Source: Lunularia cruciata
Lineage: Eukaryota > Streptophyta > Marchantiopsida > Lunulariales > Lunulariaceae
Direction of reading: 5' to 3'
Length of the DNA stretch: 64,000 bases
Assembly: GCA_948567375.1 (NCBI GenBank)
Contig: OX419759.1
Coordinates: 225,303-289,302 of the forward strand
This document shows positions 59,101 to 64,000 of the stretch, piece by piece. Every line of letters begins with the position of its first letter. Position 1 is the stretch's first letter. The translations under genes and the position numbers were made by a program. A model generated the notes under the pieces. It saw nothing but the letters and a program-made list of their open reading frames with translations. It was not told the origin of the DNA and did no database searches.

Positions 59101-59856
59101 TGTACCAGTGGCATCCTGCTCCCCAGTCATCCTTCCAACTTGATTTTGATCGATCTCCTCAGCCTGGCTGCAATTTTCCGCGTCATATCTCGTACCTGTC
59201 GCGATTGATTCCTCTGCATCACGATAACTTGATGAGAGATGATAACTCATGAGACATCCCGTATGATGCAGCATAGTAAGGGCAATGAGTGGTGATTCCA
59301 ATCCTACAGATTTTGAATAGTTTTGCTAACTAACTAACGACTGCGTTCTTTTGGTTAGTATTATCTTCCACATATCATTTTCTGCAGTACTTTTGGAGTA
59401 CTCCACCAGGGATAGAAAGCTTCAACTTCAGATCACACGGAAAGTAGTGACAGACCAACAAACCCAGCAATTTGGCGGCCAAAAATAGATGCTCTTTCAG
59501 CAAGTGCTAACGATACTTCATTCAAAGCTGGTACAGCTCCACCTAAATGCGGAATGCACCAACGGCTCTGACCTGATTCAGGGGAATCCACCTGTTATAA
59601 ACAGCCCACGTTGCAATTAGCTTCAAAGATCTAGGAAGGAACAAACTGAAGCGCTGTACTTGCGTATGGAATACAGGATGGTTGTAAGTAACAGGGTAGA
59701 AAATCAGCTGCTGAAGTCAATAAACACCTGGGTTTGATCCAAAAGAGATGAAGAAGAAGAAGCTGAATCCATGATCAAGGTTTGCATTTCTAGAAGCTGA
59801 TTAAGTCCCGTCCTGGGATCTGCATCCCACGACCATACAACATGGACATCTATCAT
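56161..59856 (-). CDS. alpha/beta-hydrolase family protein, 8 exons, 595 aa
   Basis: Exons (5' to 3' on the minus strand): 59856-59728, 59591-59456, 59303-58946, 58207-58079, 57855-57806, 57700-57603, 57311-57027, 56763-56161. All seven introns are GT-AG, phases agree, and the joined frame (1788 nt) has no internal stop. The product starts MIDVHVVWSWDADPRTG. It has LESPLIALTMLHHTGC (about 89-104) and LVSRVQTTLRGSAEDIGWLL (about 209-228). The nucleophile elbow GHSKG at 329-333 has Ser331. SDGLV near 495 and LDHAW near 519 probably supply Asp495 and His519. EVPGSLVVRP lies between them. It resembles a plant alpha/beta-hydrolase family of unknown substrate. I recall close plant homologues but cannot name a symbol. 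No transit peptide is evident with this start. An upstream in-frame stop supports this ATG, though the start of exon 1 is the least certain part. It is the only intact host gene here. Confidence 0.85.
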
Positions 59857-60900
59857 CAACGAGATATTCAATTCTCACAAGGTTAACGAAACAGATCTTT
59901 TGATGTGTTCAAATCGTTCTTTTGGTTCTCTTTGAGAAACGCTCCAGCAAACGTAGCGAGCATTAACTGATAGCTTCAAATGAACTGCAATGTGTCTTGT
60001 ATAGGCAGTACCGCAAAGAAGTCACTATGGCAGAAAAATATCAAGTCATCCACAGTAGAGGGTCTCCTTGTGAACTATGAAGTTCTCTAAATTTTATACT
60101 TTACGAGATACCTAGATTTCTCTGGAAAACCGCCAGTGCAAAAGAAAGTGAATCATCTCAGCAGCAAATTTAAAGTTCAGGAATGCATATCCCATAAGAC
60201 AACCACACATCACAATCTACTGTTCGGAGCTGAATGGGTCAAACCAAAACATACAACATCATCACATTGCTACACACCTAAAACCATCAGGCGTCCCTGT
60301 GGGCACGTCTTTAACAATCATAGTCTCTGCAAGCATGAACTCGATGAAAGCATTGATTCTGTCTTACCATTTTTCTGCAAACTGCTAAGAGGAAACTGTG
60401 ACCTACAATTCACTGACGAATCTCTCTACGGTGAAGAACCTCTACTAACACCGACAATTCAGGAACACTCAATCAGATTTCAACATCCTCAAGTCATTTC
60501 CTCTGGTGAATGCACAAATAATTTTGTGAGAAAGTATGGATTATGGCATCATAGTGCGAGAGAACAAGGAGACTTGAGCGGGTACTATTTATACAACCTC
60601 AATTCTTTACAGATGATAACAAGAGATAATAGGGCAGGGCAGTTGATATTTTATTTTGACCATAGTGCGCAGAGTGGATGACCTACAATCTATCACGATG
60701 TAATAGTTCCCCAGCAAGAGCGCCGAGATCGGTGTATCTTGAGAAGGTCTCGAGTAATACAGTTAAAGCAAAAGAGATTTGAACTTCATCGTTGTAAGGA
60801 CCAGTATCCTAAGGCTCTGACTGCGGATGAATGCAAGCGCTAAAATATGTTAACCTACTACATACACCACGCTCAAACCAAAGTCACACGACATTCTTCC
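59857..60900. other. upstream region of the hydrolase gene, probable 5' UTR intron
   Basis: No convincing coding exon on the minus strand. A plus-strand frame of 181 codons (60136-60681) is present but has no domain I recognise. If the 60966 donor is real, this stretch is mostly the first intron. Confidence 0.4.
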
Positions 60901-60965
60901 CACGAGCCTTAAACAGCACCTGATAGATTTTCCCGTGAACCCATCTATCGGCCACAGAGACGTAC

Positions 60966-61450
60966 TGTGAACGTTGTTTTCATGTCCCATCCTGCTGCCT
61001 CAAGTTCCACGTCGTTTGACCCATCTGAGCATTTTAAGTAAAAAGGACGAGCGGACAAATCCGCTCTGCAATCCTGCGTCGCTGAAATTGACAAAGGAAG
61101 AAGCGTACACGAGTGGAGAGAATCATGTTCTCCGTGTGGCACATCCCAACTAGAGGACCAAGAATGGTGAAAACAGCATACAGACCGAAAGAGAACCCTC
61201 AATCACCTGATCTGCGTGCCATGATCGGGATTTCAGAAGCGCTTATTCGATGAACGATATGTGACTGGTTTCCAGTCGGCCCATTTTTCATACTGATTTG
61301 CGCAGAAAATTGTGCAAATTGGCCAAAGATCCAGAATGCAATTTTATAACGAATCCAAACAAAGAAGTCTTCAGCCGCAAACCCGCTCACTCCTTTAGGA
61401 CTCGTTTGATAGGGCCAAATTGCCACATGAGCACTGCATGAGTCGTATTC
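60966..61450 (-). promoter_or_regulatory. candidate first (untranslated) exon and promoter of the hydrolase gene
   Basis: This stretch is richer in CG dinucleotides than the surrounding DNA. On the minus strand a strong donor, ACA|GTACGT, ends at 60966. The reading upstream of it has no in-frame ATG except one five codons before the donor, so an untranslated leader exon is the simplest view. No TATA box was identified. All of this is inference from composition and the splice motif. Confidence 0.4.
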
Positions 61451-61639
61451 TGGTCACTGTATCAATCCACGTGTACTGTGTCAGTTTTCATTTCGCGCAC
61501 TCTGACGGTGGGAGGAGAGAATCGTATTATTTCATCCTCGCATTAGGAGAGGGCTGTGTCCAAATTTCTTTTGCGACTATATCAACCTCTTATCCATATG
61601 CAAATTGGTACAAAGACAAGAATGTCCCCAAATAACAGA

Positions 61640-63578
61640 GGATACTCTTCTTCCCTTTTAGTTCCCAAAGCTTAAGTGTAACAGAGTTAATTTCTTGAAT
61701 GAATAATTAACCTATCGTTTCATGAATAATATCTTTAAACTCTTATATCCTTGAGAAGTGGATGGATGAGACAAAATCTCATGTAATTTTGATTGATGGA
61801 TTAAATTTTTACCTGATTCTTCTCTTCCTTTCTTAGTATATTCTTGAACTTGACTTTTGATTCTCGGAACAAAGAGGCCACCTGAGCATAGAAAAATTTT
61901 AGTATAGACTAAAGGATCTTCCTTTAATGATAGTTTTCAAGTTGAAAGTATAACCTCTAAATCTTCTGTTTTTCATTCATTCGAAACATCCAACTTATAT
62001 CCCTGTTAGCAAATATATCTAGTGAAAGGCATCTTCCTTTGTGAAACCCCCTTAATTGCTTCCTCTTACATAGTCATAACTTACTTATATTTCTCTTAGC
62101 TTCCATACTTGTATATTTAAGTACACCAAAATAATGTTTCGTTGAGTTGAGAGGGACACTAATTCTTAAGTACACTTGACTGGAGTAGCCTTTAGGCATG
62201 TTTGGTTTGTCCTCTTTAAATTATGTTTGTGGAATACACATGATTTGATGGTTTGAAGTATTTTCAAAGTAGTAAACCAAATTAAAACACTAAAGAATAC
62301 ATTTAAAGTTACCAAAAATGGAACTAGGATATGGTGTAGTCCCCTCAAGTGACCAGAAACTTACCAAGATCTGCCTTTATGCCTACACAGGCACTTTGAT
62401 CTATGTAATAGCTTGGGTGACTTGTTCTCTTCCTAATCATACTTAGCAAAGGAATTCCAACAAAGGTACTTTGTTTTGCCTCAATGTACAATTAAAAGGA
62501 ACTAGAGAGAATACCACACACAAAATAGAGGTAGGAATTCCACTCAAGCACTGTAAGCTTGACATAGAAACTAAGCATAAAACTTATGCCACCCAATGGT
62601 TTCCCCTAAACTCCTTTTCCAAGGTACTATAATGCATCTTGGTCCCTTGGGTAAGTAGCTAGTATTTCTTGTTACTTCTAATGATCAATTAATATCAACC
62701 TCTCTTCCATGACAATGAACTATGGAGAGTTTGTTCTCGAATATTATTTGGAGTGTATGGATAATTGAAGAGTTAAGAAGGAAAAATACCCACAAAGCAA
62801 AGACCAAAGTAAGACTCCCTAAGTAGCTCATGCTAACAAGCATAAAATATTACCATTAACACTAGATAGGGACGGTAGCAAGTATGGTTACACACCTCCT
62901 ATAGATCTATGAAACCTTGACCAAGAGGAAGACTTTATCCAAGTACTCTAGCCTTTCTTTAGAATGTTAAATATAATGATCATGAGAGCAACCTGCTTTT
63001 AAACTATAGCCATCGTAAACTACATTTTGAGGTAGTCATTGAGAACTCCATAAACTACATTTTTCTTTTGCCTACAAACTCAAAATTACTAAGAACTTCA
63101 ATTGACAATTTGAGCTCTCACTTCACGACATAAATTGATATGGTACTTAGGTCACATAGACCTATACATCAAAATCACCATCCAACAAATTTGGAAACCA
63201 TAATGATAAAATAAAAATCAATGTGCATTTAAATCAAGTGAGAAGAATAACTCAACATTCAATTGAGGTTGCTGAATGCAAATACAATAGTGAAACTCTG
63301 CACTACTAAGCTAAGGTTAACCACAAACTAATAATTGATATTTCTAAGGATTATGACTCTTGTCATCTAGAATAGTGTCTATCAAAGTAACAACCTTGCA
63401 TCCTAAAACACTACAAACAAAATCAATTGACTACTATATTTGAATTACTTCCTTGACTCTATATAATGCTTGGTCAAGTTTTAAACTTCATATGATTGTG
63501 TAAGTGGATATTAAGTCTTGAAAAATAGTGGTTAATTGGTAAAGCAACTTGTGATTTCTCATAAGTCTTGTCTGGCCT
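61640..63578. other. 1.9 kb AT-rich intergenic DNA, no gene seen
   Basis: No coding potential, RNA gene or LTR terminus recognised on either strand. Short open frames here are AT-driven. Confidence 0.5.
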
Positions 63579-64000
63579 TTGTCGTGCATATATACATTGC
63601 TCCATAACATACATCATTGGCAATATCATACACTATAGAAGCCCAACTCACACATAAGTCATACATAGACTCTAAAGTGCCACAATAATCAGATTGTTTA
63701 CAACTCTCAATTACACTCAACTTAGATCAGTACTTGATCTGTCACTCTATAAACTGCAAACAATTGGGCTTTGATTACAATCAAGCCACACCCACTCTAG
63801 CTAAGAGAATCTAGGTGACGCTTGCCGGCCTCTGTCCACCATAGCCATGAACTTGAAGGCTCAACATCAAAGAAGTGAGTTCTCTGGAGCTGCACTTTAA
63901 GAGTATACCCCTTGGACTCAAGCTAGGTCTAAAACCCTAATGGTCTCACTGACAGCACAATTGATGGTGTAGAGGGTGCAAAGTGACGATAGGCCCACCG
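63579..64000 (-). repeat. A LTR, minus strand, cut by the window edge
   Basis: On the plus strand it starts TGTCGTGCATATATACATTG, the reverse complement of the GCACAACA-type LTR end. It passes through segment R and then the core (ATCAGATTGTTTACAACTC, CAAGCCACACCCACTC, AGAAGTGAGTTCTCTGGAGC) to the window end at GGCCCACCG. The core start (TGTCAC) would lie about 150 bp beyond the window. It shows core and R joined, as in the solo copy at 49419. Confidence 0.85.

Overview
This window looks like nuclear DNA of a plant with a large, repeat-rich genome. It holds one host gene with eight exons and GT-AG introns, several layers of nested Ty3/gypsy LTR retrotransposons, 5-bp target-site duplications, a tRNA-Asp-type primer binding site and extensive TE decay. 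I cannot name the species. The decay suggests a fern, lycophyte or gymnosperm rather than a small-genome model plant.

Region 1-54.8 kb is a retrotransposon graveyard with three families. Family A is a Ty3/gypsy element whose parts, in order, read gag with zinc knuckles, protease, a C5-cytosine DNA methyltransferase-like domain, RT/RNase H, a DDE integrase, and a C-terminal PHD finger. Copies are A1 (about 4985-22385), A2 (23316-37057) and A3 (41183-44897). A solo A LTR lies at 49419-49964 and another at the right edge (63579-64000, minus). Family B has LTRs of about 3.5-3.8 kb, each carrying a complete gene for a protein of about 750-800 aa (conserved N-terminal domain, acidic linker, long coiled coil, conserved C-terminal domain). 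Nine B LTR copies are present. Four have exact 5-bp target duplications, one follows a polypurine tract (3' LTR) and one precedes a primer binding site (5' LTR), so the gene lies inside the LTR itself. Family C is a remnant (46196-48597) with an integrase and an extra ORF downstream of it.

Nesting order: B3 and B1 lie in A1, and B2 lies in B1. B4 is split by the A2/A3 block. B5 lies in A2 and B6 lies in B5. B7 interrupts the A2 RT. B8 lies in C, and a solo A LTR lies in B8.

Region 54.8-63.6 kb is the host part. A minus-strand gene (56161-59856) can be joined into an intact 595-codon alpha/beta-hydrolase with a GHSKG nucleophile elbow. A candidate 5' untranslated exon lies near 61 kb. About 2 kb of AT-rich DNA without recognisable genes follows before the next A LTR.

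The two observations most worth attention are the retrotransposon that appears to have captured both a DNA methyltransferase and a PHD histone-reader module, and the giant LTRs that encode a coiled-coil protein.
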